Source: Anaerolineales bacterium (GTDB lineage Bacteria > Chloroflexota > Anaerolineae > Anaerolineales > E44-bin32). From it: DNA of 5,131 nt. Below the pieces are notes generated by a model that saw nothing but the letters and a program-made list of their open reading frames with translations, had not been told where the DNA came from and searched no databases. The DNA lies in the NCBI GenBank assembly GCA_030668545.1, contig DAOUTT010000187.1, positions 1-5,131 of the forward strand. Direction: 5' to 3'. A program made the position numbers and the translations under genes. This document shows positions 1 through 5,131 of the stretch, piece by piece. Each line of letters opens with the position of its first letter. The stretch's first letter is position 1.

Positions 1-1
1 C

Positions 2-208
2 AGCGAGGAATGCCTATTCCATCTTGCAACAATCGCCCCCGACCTGAGGGGTGGGCAGGCTGTAGGTGAGGAACCTGGATTCACTGTGACCTTTCCGGCT
101 AGAGTAACAAAGGAGTATGATGGATTGACTGCTAAGAATTTAATTAGCGCCCGAAGAAGCGCATTCAACTATTTTGCACCGTTTTCAATTGGGGGAATAT
201 TTCAATGA
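2..208 (+). CDS. C-terminal fragment of an unrecognised protein (5' end outside window)
   Basis: The frame starting at base 2 is open from the window edge to a TGA at 206-208, giving 68 residues that begin SEECLFHLAT and end FAPFSIGGIFQ. The start lies upstream of the window. The other two forward frames are interrupted here, and the stop overlaps the ATG of the next ORF as ATGA, the usual arrangement of translationally coupled genes; both points support a real gene. The visible part is a mixed polar/hydrophobic segment with no transmembrane stretch, metal-binding cluster or motif I can name. No function is assigned. It could be the tail of a soluble enzyme or of a small conserved hypothetical protein. 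Confidence 0.5.
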   Translation, partial: SEECLFHLATIAPDLRGGQAVGEEPGFTVTFPARVTKEYDGLTAKNLISARRSAFNYFAPFSIGGIFQ

Positions 209-516
209 CTCAAATTTTAACAAAAGCATCTGCTAGATCCGTTATCCAAGTAAGCGACAGGGCTGTGACTGTTGACGGTGCGCCGTACGACATACTCGCC
301 AACAAAGTCATTATCTTGCTCGCTTTAGATGCCATCGTTTGTATGGCTTACACAGGGCCCGCTTATTTCGGTGGTGTTCGTACAGACCAATGGATTGCAC
401 AAGGAATCTCGGGGATGGTATACGAGGGCAGGCCGGAAGCACTGAGAATTGGGATAGGTAGAACAGATATTCAAAGTCCCAACAGATGCAGGGCAATGGG
501 TCTGAAACCGGTTTGA
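205..516 (+). CDS. Small hypothetical protein, probably the N-terminal part of a broken gene
   Basis: This 103-residue ORF has a good ribosome binding site (GGGGGA at 191-196, 8 bases before the ATG) and overlaps the upstream stop as ATGA. Residues 15-70 look like real protein: a VSDRAVTVDG stretch, then NKVIILL, MAYTGPA and TDQWIAQG. The order SDR...T...NK...AYTG...TD.W.A resembles, from memory only, the N-terminal half of uncharacterised bacterial proteins that I loosely associate with an Ntn-hydrolase-like fold; this is a weak inference. From about residue 76 the sequence loses this character and ends at a TGA. The same frame reopens after a second TGA at 523-525, so the gene is probably truncated or decaying. 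No N-terminal nucleophile can be assigned and I do not name an activity. Confidence 0.45.
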   Translation: MTQILTKASARSVIQVSDRAVTVDGAPYDILANKVIILLALDAIVCMAYTGPAYFGGVRTDQWIAQGISGMVYEGRPEALRIGIGRTDIQSPNRCRAMGLKPV

Positions 517-600
517 TGGTTCTGACACAACAACTTGGACGACATTACCATTGCCATCAGGGAAACCCTCCTGTACGGGGGCGAAGGAAACGGCACCTGA
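517..600 (+). pseudogene. Possible in-frame remnant of the preceding gene's C-terminus
   Basis: In the same frame as the 205-516 ORF, a second TGA lies at 523-525, after which 24 codons are open up to a TGA at 598-600. The peptide (HNNLDDITIAIRETLLYGG and a few more residues) has the amphipathic, acidic-then-hydrophobic look of a genuine C-terminus. No start codon or ribosome binding site precedes it, so it is unlikely to be translated alone. I infer that it was once joined to the upstream ORF and that the gene has lost its reading frame through nonsense changes, perhaps with an internal deletion. Chance open frame of 24 codons is the main alternative. Confidence 0.3.
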
Positions 601-603
601 CTT

Positions 604-1248
604 ATGGAATACACTACGCTTTTTCTAGACCTCGATGACACACTTTACCCACACACAAGTGGCTTATGGGAGGCTGTCGGTGGTCGCATCCAAAGCTACA
701 TCGAGATGAAATTGAACCTCTGCGCCGAGGATGCATCCCTGCTACGCGCCCAATATCTCGACCAATTTGGAACCACGCTGAACGGCTTGATGCGCAACCA
801 TCAGATCGATCCAATGGAATACTTGGACTACGTCCACGATGTTCCGGTCGAGAACCTCATTCCACCAGACCCTGAACTTCAAACCATGTTGGCCTCAATC
901 ACCATTCCCCGGATAATCTTCACAAATGCTTACCTCGACTACGCCATGCGAGTCCTGAAGCAGCTTGGCATCTCAGATCTTATCGACCAGATCATCGACA
1001 TTCTCGCCTTAGATTTCTCGAATAAACCGGACCCGAAGGCGTATGATCGCGCCCTTACGCTCGCGGGAAATCCAATTTCTGCGAGATGCCTGCTGGTCGA
1101 TGACCGGTATCCAAATCTTATGGCCGCTGCCGAATTCGGCATGACGACGGTTCTCGTCGGTGATGGAGTCGTTGAAGGAACCGTCGATTACACTATCGAA
1201 CAGATACACGACCTGACCAAGGCTGTTCCCAGCTTGGTTAGAGAGTAG
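604..1248 (+). CDS. HAD-superfamily hydrolase, pyrimidine 5'-nucleotidase type
   Basis: This 214-residue protein is a cytoplasmic haloacid dehalogenase-like phosphatase. The four HAD motifs are visible: motif I DLDDTLYP with nucleophile Asp9 and acid/base Asp11; motif II Thr107 in IIFTNA; motif III Lys141 in NKPDPKAYDRAL; and motif IV Asp166-Asp167 in LLVDDRYPN for Mg2+. A helical C1-type cap lies between motifs I and II (about residues 17-95). DLDDTLYPH and the closely packed motifs III and IV fit the SDT1/PHM8-like pyrimidine 5'-nucleotidase branch, which dephosphorylates nucleoside monophosphates; the exact substrate cannot be read from sequence. The ATG is preferred because motif I starts at residue 9, as usual, although the ribosome binding site is weak (a purine run near 582-587 is about 16 bases away). 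It is the first gene of a tight three-gene set. No catalytic residue is missing. Confidence 0.88.
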   Translation: MEYTTLFLDLDDTLYPHTSGLWEAVGGRIQSYIEMKLNLCAEDASLLRAQYLDQFGTTLNGLMRNHQIDPMEYLDYVHDVPVENLIPPDPELQTMLASITIPRIIFTNAYLDYAMRVLKQLGISDLIDQIIDILALDFSNKPDPKAYDRALTLAGNPISARCLLVDDRYPNLMAAAEFGMTTVLVGDGVVEGTVDYTIEQIHDLTKAVPSLVRE

Positions 1249-1258
1249 GAAAGCATTC

Positions 1259-1486
1259 ATGGAGATTAATGGATGGCTGATCGTCATCGCTATTCTGGCC
1301 TTCGTAATTCTCATCAATATCGGATTAGCGCTCGGCGCTATACGCAGGATGAAAACCAAGCCAAAAGGGATTTTTCGAGAATCTCTTGGAGAGATGCTCA
1401 ATCCCTGGAAAAAAGAAGATGAAGCGCTCGACGAATTACGTCAGCGCGTTGATGACTTGAAGAGCAGAGATGGAGGTACTGAGTGA
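1259..1486 (+). CDS. Small single-pass membrane protein with a charged helical tail
   Basis: This 75-residue protein begins 10 bp after the HAD gene. Its AGGA ribosome binding site (1247-1250, 8 bases before the ATG) overlaps the upstream TAG. Residues 6-28 form one hydrophobic helix (LIVIAILAFVILINIGLAL), followed at once by the basic cluster RRMKTKPK, which by the positive-inside rule puts the C-terminus in the cytoplasm. Residues 52-70 (EDEALDELRQRVDDLKSR) are highly charged with heptad-like hydrophobic spacing and may form a short coiled coil. I do not recognise the family. Its stop overlaps the next start as GTGA, so it is probably translated together with the CoA-transferase subunit. 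A membrane-anchoring or scaffolding role is conceivable but only inferred. Real-gene confidence rests on the good ribosome binding site and tight packing. Confidence 0.72.
   Translation: MEINGWLIVIAILAFVILINIGLALGAIRRMKTKPKGIFRESLGEMLNPWKKEDEALDELRQRVDDLKSRDGGTE
1472..1476 (+). promoter_or_regulatory. Ribosome binding site that fixes the GTG start of the CoA-transferase gene
   Basis: GGAGG lies 6 bases before the GTG at 1483, inside the last codons of the membrane-protein gene. No ATG in frame has a comparable site, so this decides the GTG start and the GTGA overlap. Confidence 0.75.
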
Positions 1487-2307
1487 GCAAAACAATAAAA
1501 AACAAACTTATCTCTCTCACCGATGCAGCAGCGATGGTCAAACCGAAAGGTTGTCGACTTTCCCTCGGAGGCTTCACACTTTACCGTCGACCAATGGCGT
1601 TTTCATTGGCTTTGTTGGATCGATTTCGCAACGAGAACACACCCTCCGACATCACATTAATCAACTTCACATCAAGTGTGGAAAGCGACATACTGGTAGG
1701 TGAAAGTATGGTCTCAAAAATCCGTACCTGTTATTTTGGCCTGGAAGTTTTCGGCTTAGCTCCGCATTTCACCTCTGCTGCTGCCGATGGATCGATCCAG
1801 ATTATTGAAGAGACGGAAGCCAGCCTGGCATTCGGGATCCGGGCAGCAATGGCAGGAGTAGGCTTTATGCCCTCAATCGCCTGGCAAGGGACAGATTTAT
1901 TACGTTTACGCCCCGACGTAAAAACAATTGAAGACCCCTATTCAGGCGAGGCACTTACCGCTTTTCCAGCAATAAATTGTGACGTCGCTGTGATCCACGC
2001 CCTGGAAGCCGACCTTGACGGGAACGCCTGCATAGGAGCTAATCAAGGCGTAGATCGCGAGCTGTCTCTGGTCGCGGACAAGGTCATCATCACCGCCGAA
2101 AAAGTAGTCCCGCGCCTTGAGAAGGTAGACATCGTTGGGATTGTAGTTGACGCAGTCGTTGAAACCCCTAGCGGAGCATGGCCCACATCATGTTATCCCT
2201 CGTACGCCTTAGACGGTCTAGCCATCCTCGATTATGTGGAACAAATTGGCAGCGAAAGTTATAACCCGCTGCTGGATACGTGGTTGGCCCACCATAATCT
2301 GTCCTAA
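1483..2307 (+). CDS. Type I CoA-transferase, A (alpha) subunit
   Basis: This 274-residue protein matches the A subunit of family I CoA-transferases (glutaconate/3-oxoacid CoA-transferase type, Pfam CoA_trans). Visible signatures are GGF at 29-31 followed by RRP at 35-37, the ESDILVGE segment around 67-74, YFGLEVFGLAPHF at 84-96, DPYSGEALTAFPA from 151, the CDVAVIHALEADLDGNA block at 166-182, and ADKVIITAEKVV at 198-209. In these enzymes the A subunit helps bind CoA while the catalytic Glu that forms the glutamyl-CoA thioester is on the B subunit. No B subunit follows: the next gene is a protease. The partner is therefore encoded elsewhere, or the protein has another role. The acyl substrate cannot be told. 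The start is GTG, overlapping the upstream TGA and preceded by GGAGG. The length is slightly below that of GctA-like proteins but the domain looks complete. Confidence 0.85.
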   Translation: MSKTIKNKLISLTDAAAMVKPKGCRLSLGGFTLYRRPMAFSLALLDRFRNENTPSDITLINFTSSVESDILVGESMVSKIRTCYFGLEVFGLAPHFTSAAADGSIQIIEETEASLAFGIRAAMAGVGFMPSIAWQGTDLLRLRPDVKTIEDPYSGEALTAFPAINCDVAVIHALEADLDGNACIGANQGVDRELSLVADKVIITAEKVVPRLEKVDIVGIVVDAVVETPSGAWPTSCYPSYALDGLAILDYVEQIGSESYNPLLDTWLAHHNLS

Positions 2308-2321
2308 TCTCCACGAATGCT

Positions 2322-2357
2322 TTGCACTCACCTGCAATCATCTGAGTATGTTATCCT
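2322..2357 (+). promoter_or_regulatory. Weak candidate promoter before the protease operon
   Basis: The 85-bp gap between the CoA-transferase and the S41 protease contains TTGCAC (2322-2327) and, 19 bases later, TATGTT (2347-2352); an overlapping TG-T-TATCCT extended -10 lies at 2349-2357. Spacing and match are poor. No terminator-like hairpin is seen in the gap, so read-through from the upstream operon is also possible. Confidence 0.25.
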
Positions 2358-2392
2358 TTACCCCATCAAAATAAAGTTGAGGGATCGACAAT

Positions 2393-3655
2393 ATGTCATC
2401 AAAAGTTAAATTCACGTTAATTGGCCTGTTCATAGGATCACTTTTGTCAGCAAGCATATTCGCAAGCGGTCTGGCGATAGGCATTGTAATCGGCCAGATG
2501 ATCGGTTACGAATTTCTGCCGGATTGGCTGGAGGATCCTCTCCAAGAATCTTCACTGGTGGTGGAAACAAAGACTTACACTGCAGAACCACCGGAGGGCT
2601 CCGACGAGTTATTTGCTCCTTTCTGGGAAGCGTGGGATATCGTACACGAGGAGTTCGTTGACCAGCCTCTTGACGATGTCACCCTCATGAGAGGGGCAAT
2701 TTCCGGGACTTTGGACGCCCTTGGCGATCCCCACACATCCTACATGGACCCGGTTACCTACCAGCAAGCGAATATCCCTCTCCATGGCTCTTACGAAGGG
2801 ATCGGAGCCTGGGTGGACACGAATGCGGAATTCCTGACGATCGTATCGCCCATGCCAGGCTCCCCGGCAGAAGAAGCAGGGCTGGAGCCCGGGGACGAGG
2901 TGGTCGCCGTCGACGGTGAAGATGTCATCGGCATCGACGCAAACATCGTAATTCGCAGCGTCCTTGGTCCTGCGGGAACGACGGTTCACCTGACCGTCAG
3001 GCGTGAGGGAGAACCCGAACTCCTGGAGTTTGAGATTGTCAGAGCGGAGATTCAGGTTCCCAGCGTCGAGAGCGAGATACTCGAAGGAGATATCGGCTAT
3101 ATACAACTCTTCAATTTCTCCAACGACACTTCAGACGATTTGCGGAGCGCGATTCGTGATTTAAACGAGACTGAGTTGAATGGGTTAATTCTCGATTTGA
3201 GAGGCAATGGCGGTGGATTCCTGCTCACGGCCATCGAAGTGGCTTCAGAGTTTATTGAAGATGGCGTGATCATGACAGAGAGATTCGGAGACGGAAGTGA
3301 AGAGATCTATGAAGCCCTTGGGGATGGTTTGGCGACCGATTTACCTCTCATCATTCTTGTGAACGGCGGATCAGCATCCGCCTCGGAGATTGTAGCGGGT
3401 GCAATCCAGGATCATGAGCGCGGCCTGCTCGTGGGCGAGACGACGTTCGGGAAAGGCTCGGTGCAGAATTGGATTGCCCTCACTGGAGAAGAAGGCGCTG
3501 TGCGTGTGACTGTCGCTCGTTGGTATACACCAAAGGGGACACAGATCGCCGGGGAGGGATTAGAACCAGATTATGAGGTCTCTTACACAGAAGAGGACTT
3601 CGATGCCGGCATCGATCCCCAGCTCCAGAAGGCAATAGAGCTGCTTACAGAATAA
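2393..3655 (+). CDS. Membrane-anchored carboxy-terminal processing protease (PDZ-S41, CtpA type)
   Basis: This 420-residue protein is an S41 serine protease of the C-terminal processing family. Residues 8-38 form a hydrophobic signal-anchor, so the protease should sit outside the cytoplasmic membrane. An N-terminal helical part (about 72-125, including DALGDPHTSYMDP) leads into a PDZ domain (about 130-215, with SPAEEAGLEPGDEVVAVDG) that recognises substrate C-termini. The core follows: GYIQLFNF at 235-242, LILDLRGNGGG at 265-275 and NGGSASASEI at 324-333 with the expected nucleophile Ser329. Lys354 in FGKGSVQ is 25 residues later, the spacing of the Ser-Lys dyad in E. coli Prc and plant CtpA, and Gln358 at Lys+4 matches the third conserved residue. 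The ribosome binding site GAGGGA (2379-2384) is 8 bases before the ATG. It is followed after 25 bp by a zinc metallopeptidase, probably in one transcript. Natural substrates are unknown. Confidence 0.93.
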   Translation: MSSKVKFTLIGLFIGSLLSASIFASGLAIGIVIGQMIGYEFLPDWLEDPLQESSLVVETKTYTAEPPEGSDELFAPFWEAWDIVHEEFVDQPLDDVTLMRGAISGTLDALGDPHTSYMDPVTYQQANIPLHGSYEGIGAWVDTNAEFLTIVSPMPGSPAEEAGLEPGDEVVAVDGEDVIGIDANIVIRSVLGPAGTTVHLTVRREGEPELLEFEIVRAEIQVPSVESEILEGDIGYIQLFNFSNDTSDDLRSAIRDLNETELNGLILDLRGNGGGFLLTAIEVASEFIEDGVIMTERFGDGSEEIYEALGDGLATDLPLIILVNGGSASASEIVAGAIQDHERGLLVGETTFGKGSVQNWIALTGEEGAVRVTVARWYTPKGTQIAGEGLEPDYEVSYTEEDFDAGIDPQLQKAIELLTE

Positions 3656-3680
3656 TTATAAACATGAAGAGGTTGATTTA

Positions 3681-4376
3681 ATGTACTTCGATACAACCTA
3701 TCTTTGCTTAATGGCTCCAGCGTTCCTGCTGATGATGTTCGCTAAGTGGTGGGTTTCATCAACCTACAAGAAGTGGAGCCGAGTAGAGAATAGCGCCCAT
3801 ATTAGCGGTGCGGGGACCGCCAACCGCTTGATCCAATACGGCGGTTTAAACGAAGTGCGCGTCGAACCCACTGGCGGTAAATTAACCGATCATTATGACC
3901 CTCGCAGCAAGACTTTGCACCTTTCTCGCGGTGTGTATGAGCCGGCTTCAGTCTCTGCTATGGCTATCGCCGCCCACGAACTGGGACATGCAATGCAGGA
4001 TAAAGTGGACTATTTCCCCCTTAAACTGCGATCTGCACTCGTCCCCGTCGTTAATATCGGGTCTTCTCTTGGTTGGATCCTGATCATCGTCGGGTTGATG
4101 CTGCAAGTCGTAAATATCTCCTGGCTTGGTGTTGCTGCCTTTGCGACTAGTGCGCTCTTTGCCCTGGCTACGCTGCCCGTTGAGCTTAACGCCTCCTCAA
4201 GAGCAAAAGCTCTCCTTGCAGAAACCGGGTTGATCCAGACCCAACAAGATCAGGATGGCGTTAACGCGGTTTTAAGGGCCGCAGCGTTTACATATGTCGC
4301 CGCGCTGGCAACAGCACTCCTCCAATTGCTGTATTGGGTAATGAGGATTTCTGGTTCAAGCAGCCGAAGACGCTGA
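3681..4376 (+). CDS. YugP-type neutral zinc metallopeptidase, integral membrane
   Basis: This 231-residue protein belongs to the Zn_peptidase_2 (YugP-like) family. Residues 8-27 form the first membrane helix, followed by WVSSTYKKWSRV, then the family signature GGKLTDHYDPRSKTLHLS (65-82) and the zinc motif AAHELGHAMQ with His99, Glu100 and His103. Three more hydrophobic segments lie at about 118-142, 145-166 and 203-222. Glu168 in LPVELNASSRA is the likely third zinc ligand, as the equivalent LPVEFDAS stretch is conserved in relatives. Length is typical. The ribosome binding site AAGAGG (3667-3672) is 8 bases before the ATG. It lies 25 bp after the S41 protease, suggesting joint expression and possibly linked roles in membrane or secreted protein turnover. 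Its physiological substrate is not established for the family to my knowledge. The C-terminus is a basic SSSRRR tail. Confidence 0.92.
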   Translation: MYFDTTYLCLMAPAFLLMMFAKWWVSSTYKKWSRVENSAHISGAGTANRLIQYGGLNEVRVEPTGGKLTDHYDPRSKTLHLSRGVYEPASVSAMAIAAHELGHAMQDKVDYFPLKLRSALVPVVNIGSSLGWILIIVGLMLQVVNISWLGVAAFATSALFALATLPVELNASSRAKALLAETGLIQTQQDQDGVNAVLRAAAFTYVAALATALLQLLYWVMRISGSSSRRR

Positions 4377-4467
4377 TTGCCAAAGTTCGCAGAAAGAATT
4401 CAGATTCTTCTCCAAATACGATAAAACTGAGATATGAACGCGTGCAACTTCATATATATAGAAGCTT

Positions 4468-4666
4468 ACGTTGCTGGTCCTAGTTGTCTGAGCCCAAATC
4501 GGGGGGCTGTCCGTAAAGGATAGGCTCCGTTTCAATGCGGTAAGTGGGTGTGAAGGCGGGAGATGCTTTTGAATCTCAAGGCCTTTCCAGAACCCGCAAG
4601 CAGAGCTTGTGCACTCCAGAATACGGCGTCATGAACGCGCAGCGTCCTTTAACTTGATGTTTTTTT
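4468..4666 (+). ncRNA. Candidate structured non-coding RNA of unknown family
   Basis: Three local hairpins can be drawn. Hairpin 1: GGGG (4502-4505), a G-G mismatch, CTGTCC (4507-4512), loop GTAAA, GGATAG (4518-4523), then CTCC (4525-4528). Hairpin 2: AAGGC (4553-4557) with GCCTT (4581-4585), enclosing GAGAT/ATCTC (4560-4564 and 4573-4577). Hairpin 3: GCAAGC (4596-4601) with GCTTGT (4605-4610). ACGTTGC (4468-4474) can pair with GCAGCGT (4639-4645) to close a multibranch fold, though 7 bp at this distance could be chance. A T7 run (4660-4666) may mark the 3' end, but no strong hairpin abuts it. The sequence lacks landmarks I know for tmRNA, RNase P RNA, SRP RNA or tRNA; resemblance to 6S RNA is not convincing. 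Strand is assumed from the T run and neighbours. Confidence 0.33.
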
Positions 4667-4715
4667 CTCAACTCATAATCAATGACAATGACGAGAAGTG
4701 CTCTATACAAATAAC

Positions 4716-4864
4716 TGTCATTTCGAGCGAAGCGAGAAATCCCTATGATGTTGCTCGTGCGAGCTCCATCACTGGATGCAAAGGGCTACCCCCTTACCTA
4801 GAATCTCGCACGGCTTATTGTGTCGTTTCAGGGATTTCTCGTCACTTTGTTCCTCGAAATGACA
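4716..4864. mobile_element. MITE-like inverted-repeat element, 149 bp
   Basis: The ends are exact inverted repeats: TGTCATTTCGA (4716-4726) against TCGAAATGACA (4854-4864), and, after an unpaired stretch, GAGAAATCCC (4734-4743) against GGGATTTCTC (4831-4840). A further nested pair, CGTGCGAG (4756-4763) and CTCGCACG (4805-4812), lies inside. The whole element could fold into one long hairpin in DNA or RNA. It is too short to encode a transposase, so it would be mobilised in trans if at all. The end sequence GTCATTTCGAGCGAAGCGAGAAAT is, from memory, of a kind dispersed in many environmental bacterial genomes. No clear target-site duplication is visible: the flanks are ATAAC on the left and CATTG on the right. 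Confidence 0.7.
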
Positions 4865-4905
4865 CATTGAAGGAATCATTTCAAACTAGGATCAGAAATG
4901 CGTTT

Positions 4906-4943
4906 AAACCTCCCGCAGATTTTTCTATCCTGCGGGAGGTTTT
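4906..4943 (+). terminator. Strong intrinsic terminator, possibly bidirectional
   Basis: A perfect 13-bp stem, AAACCTCCCGCAG (4906-4918) with CTGCGGGAGGTTT (4930-4942), encloses an 11-base loop. The GC-rich core is followed on the + strand by TTTTAT and flanked on the left by an A-rich edge, so it may also work weakly on the - strand. It lies about 530 bp after the metallopeptidase stop and about 130 bp before the next promoter, separating the transcription units. Confidence 0.8.
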
Positions 4944-4954
4944 ATAAGTACTGA

Positions 4955-4976
4955 GTCCGGAGGTTCAGCTCCGGGC
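4955..4976. repeat. Short GC-rich hairpin
   Basis: GTCCGGAG (4955-4962) pairs with CTCCGGGC (4969-4976), 8 bp including one G-U pair, around the 6-base loop GTTCAG. There is no T run on either side, so it is not a typical terminator. Its role is unknown; it may be an independent palindromic site or part of the sequence before the next promoter. Confidence 0.4.
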
Positions 4977-5071
4977 GGAGAAACGCAACGCAAACCCACC
5001 TGTCCACCTAATTAATTTTGCAGGAAAGCCTAACAAATCAAAGCTGTGACCAATAATTAGACCCCTATCTT

Positions 5072-5100
5072 TTGACGACCCTCCGCTAGAATGCTACAAT
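5072..5100 (+). promoter_or_regulatory. Near-consensus sigma70 promoter for the gene at the right edge
   Basis: TTGACG (5072-5077) and TACAAT (5095-5100) are separated by exactly 17 bases, with five of six consensus bases in each hexamer. The expected transcription start, about 7 bases downstream near 5107, would leave a leader of only about 15 bases before the ATG at 5122. This is the best promoter in the window. Confidence 0.8.
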
Positions 5101-5121
5101 CCACCTATGTAGGGAAATACC

Positions 5122-5131
5122 ATGTCTGATC
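5122..5131 (+). CDS. Start of a gene running off the window (first three codons)
   Basis: ATG at 5122 is preceded by AGGGA (5111-5115) at 6-base spacing and by a strong promoter. Only Met-Ser-Asp is visible, so nothing can be said about function. The nearby ATG at 5107 is followed at once by TAG and is not a start. Confidence 0.6.

Larger units (their letters stand above)
4377..5121. other. Long non-coding region between the metallopeptidase and the next gene
   Basis: I find no convincing gene here on either strand; the longest open frame (4609-4947) crosses the inverted-repeat element and has no family character. In order the region holds a weak AAGAAT/ATTCTT hairpin (4394-4409) without a T run, an AT-rich CATATATATA tract (4451-4460) that could be a -10 region but has no good -35, a candidate structured RNA, a T7 run, a MITE-like inverted-repeat element, a strong terminator, a GC hairpin and a promoter. 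The stretch 4977-5070 shows nothing I can name. Confidence 0.6.

Noticed and set aside
514..525. Recoding of UGA as Trp, Gly or selenocysteine to read through the broken gene
   Set aside because: Genes ending at 206-208, 1484-1486 and 4374-4376 use TGA as a proper stop with correctly spaced next starts or completed domains, and no recoding hairpin is evident after 525.
1009..1401. A 130-residue open frame on the - strand
   Set aside because: It is antisense across the HAD gene and the small membrane protein, both of which have better support.
2609..3106. A 165-residue open frame on the - strand
   Set aside because: It lies antisense inside the S41 protease, whose motifs are unambiguous; composition is that of a shadow frame.
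3664..3681. A five-codon minicistron (ATG AAG AGG TTG ATT TAA) just before the metallopeptidase
   Set aside because: Its AAGAGG is better explained as the ribosome binding site of the gene at 3681; leader-peptide features such as repeated regulatory codons or an attenuator are absent.
4394..4409. AAGAAT-TCAG-ATTCTT hairpin as the terminator of the protease operon
   Set aside because: Only 6 AT-rich base pairs and no following T run; too weak to call.
4468..4650. 6S RNA, RNase P RNA, tmRNA, SRP RNA or a tRNA
   Set aside because: No GAGGAAAGTCC (RNase P), GGAAGGAAGCAGCC-like (SRP), tRNA T-arm or tmRNA signature was found, and the hairpins form a branched fold rather than the single rod with a central bubble of 6S RNA.
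4609..4947. A 112-residue open frame on the + strand
   Set aside because: It runs through the candidate RNA end, the inverted-repeat element and the terminator stem, has no ribosome binding site and no protein-family character.
1..5131. CRISPR array, integrase, toxin-antitoxin or defence genes
   Set aside because: No regularly spaced direct repeats were seen, and none of the recognisable proteins belongs to these classes.

Overview
This is a bacterial window of about 50% GC in which every supported gene lies on the + strand. It looks like part of a Chloroflexota-type or related environmental genome. That placement is a low-confidence inference from the overall look of the proteins, the TTGACG/TACAAT promoter and the short TCATTTCGA-ended inverted-repeat element; no phylogenetic marker is present.

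Left edge (1-600): the C-terminal 68 codons of an unrecognised protein overlap by ATGA with a 103-residue ORF that looks damaged. After two close in-frame TGA codons the same frame reopens and runs to a third TGA just before the next gene, so 205-600 is probably a decaying gene.

First operon (604-2307): a HAD-family phosphatase of the pyrimidine 5'-nucleotidase type, a 75-residue single-pass membrane protein with a charged helical tail, and a type I CoA-transferase A (alpha) subunit. Gaps are 10 bp and then a GTGA stop/start overlap. The B subunit, which carries the catalytic Glu in this enzyme family, is not next to it.

Second operon (2393-4376): a membrane-anchored PDZ-S41 protease of the CtpA type, then 25 bp later a YugP-type membrane zinc metallopeptidase (HELGH). 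Both have intact catalytic motifs and likely act in envelope protein processing.

Non-coding region (4377-5121, about 745 bp): a candidate structured RNA with three local hairpins inside a weak closing helix, ending near a T7 run; a 149-bp inverted-repeat, MITE-like element; a perfect 13-bp-stem terminator; a GC-rich hairpin; and a near-consensus sigma70 promoter driving a gene of which only the first three codons are inside the window.

Most of the window is conventional coding sequence. The parts that familiar families do not explain are the 4468-4666 structured segment, the inverted-repeat element, the broken gene at the left edge and the lone CoA-transferase A subunit. I do not see clear evidence of a new defence or mobile system.
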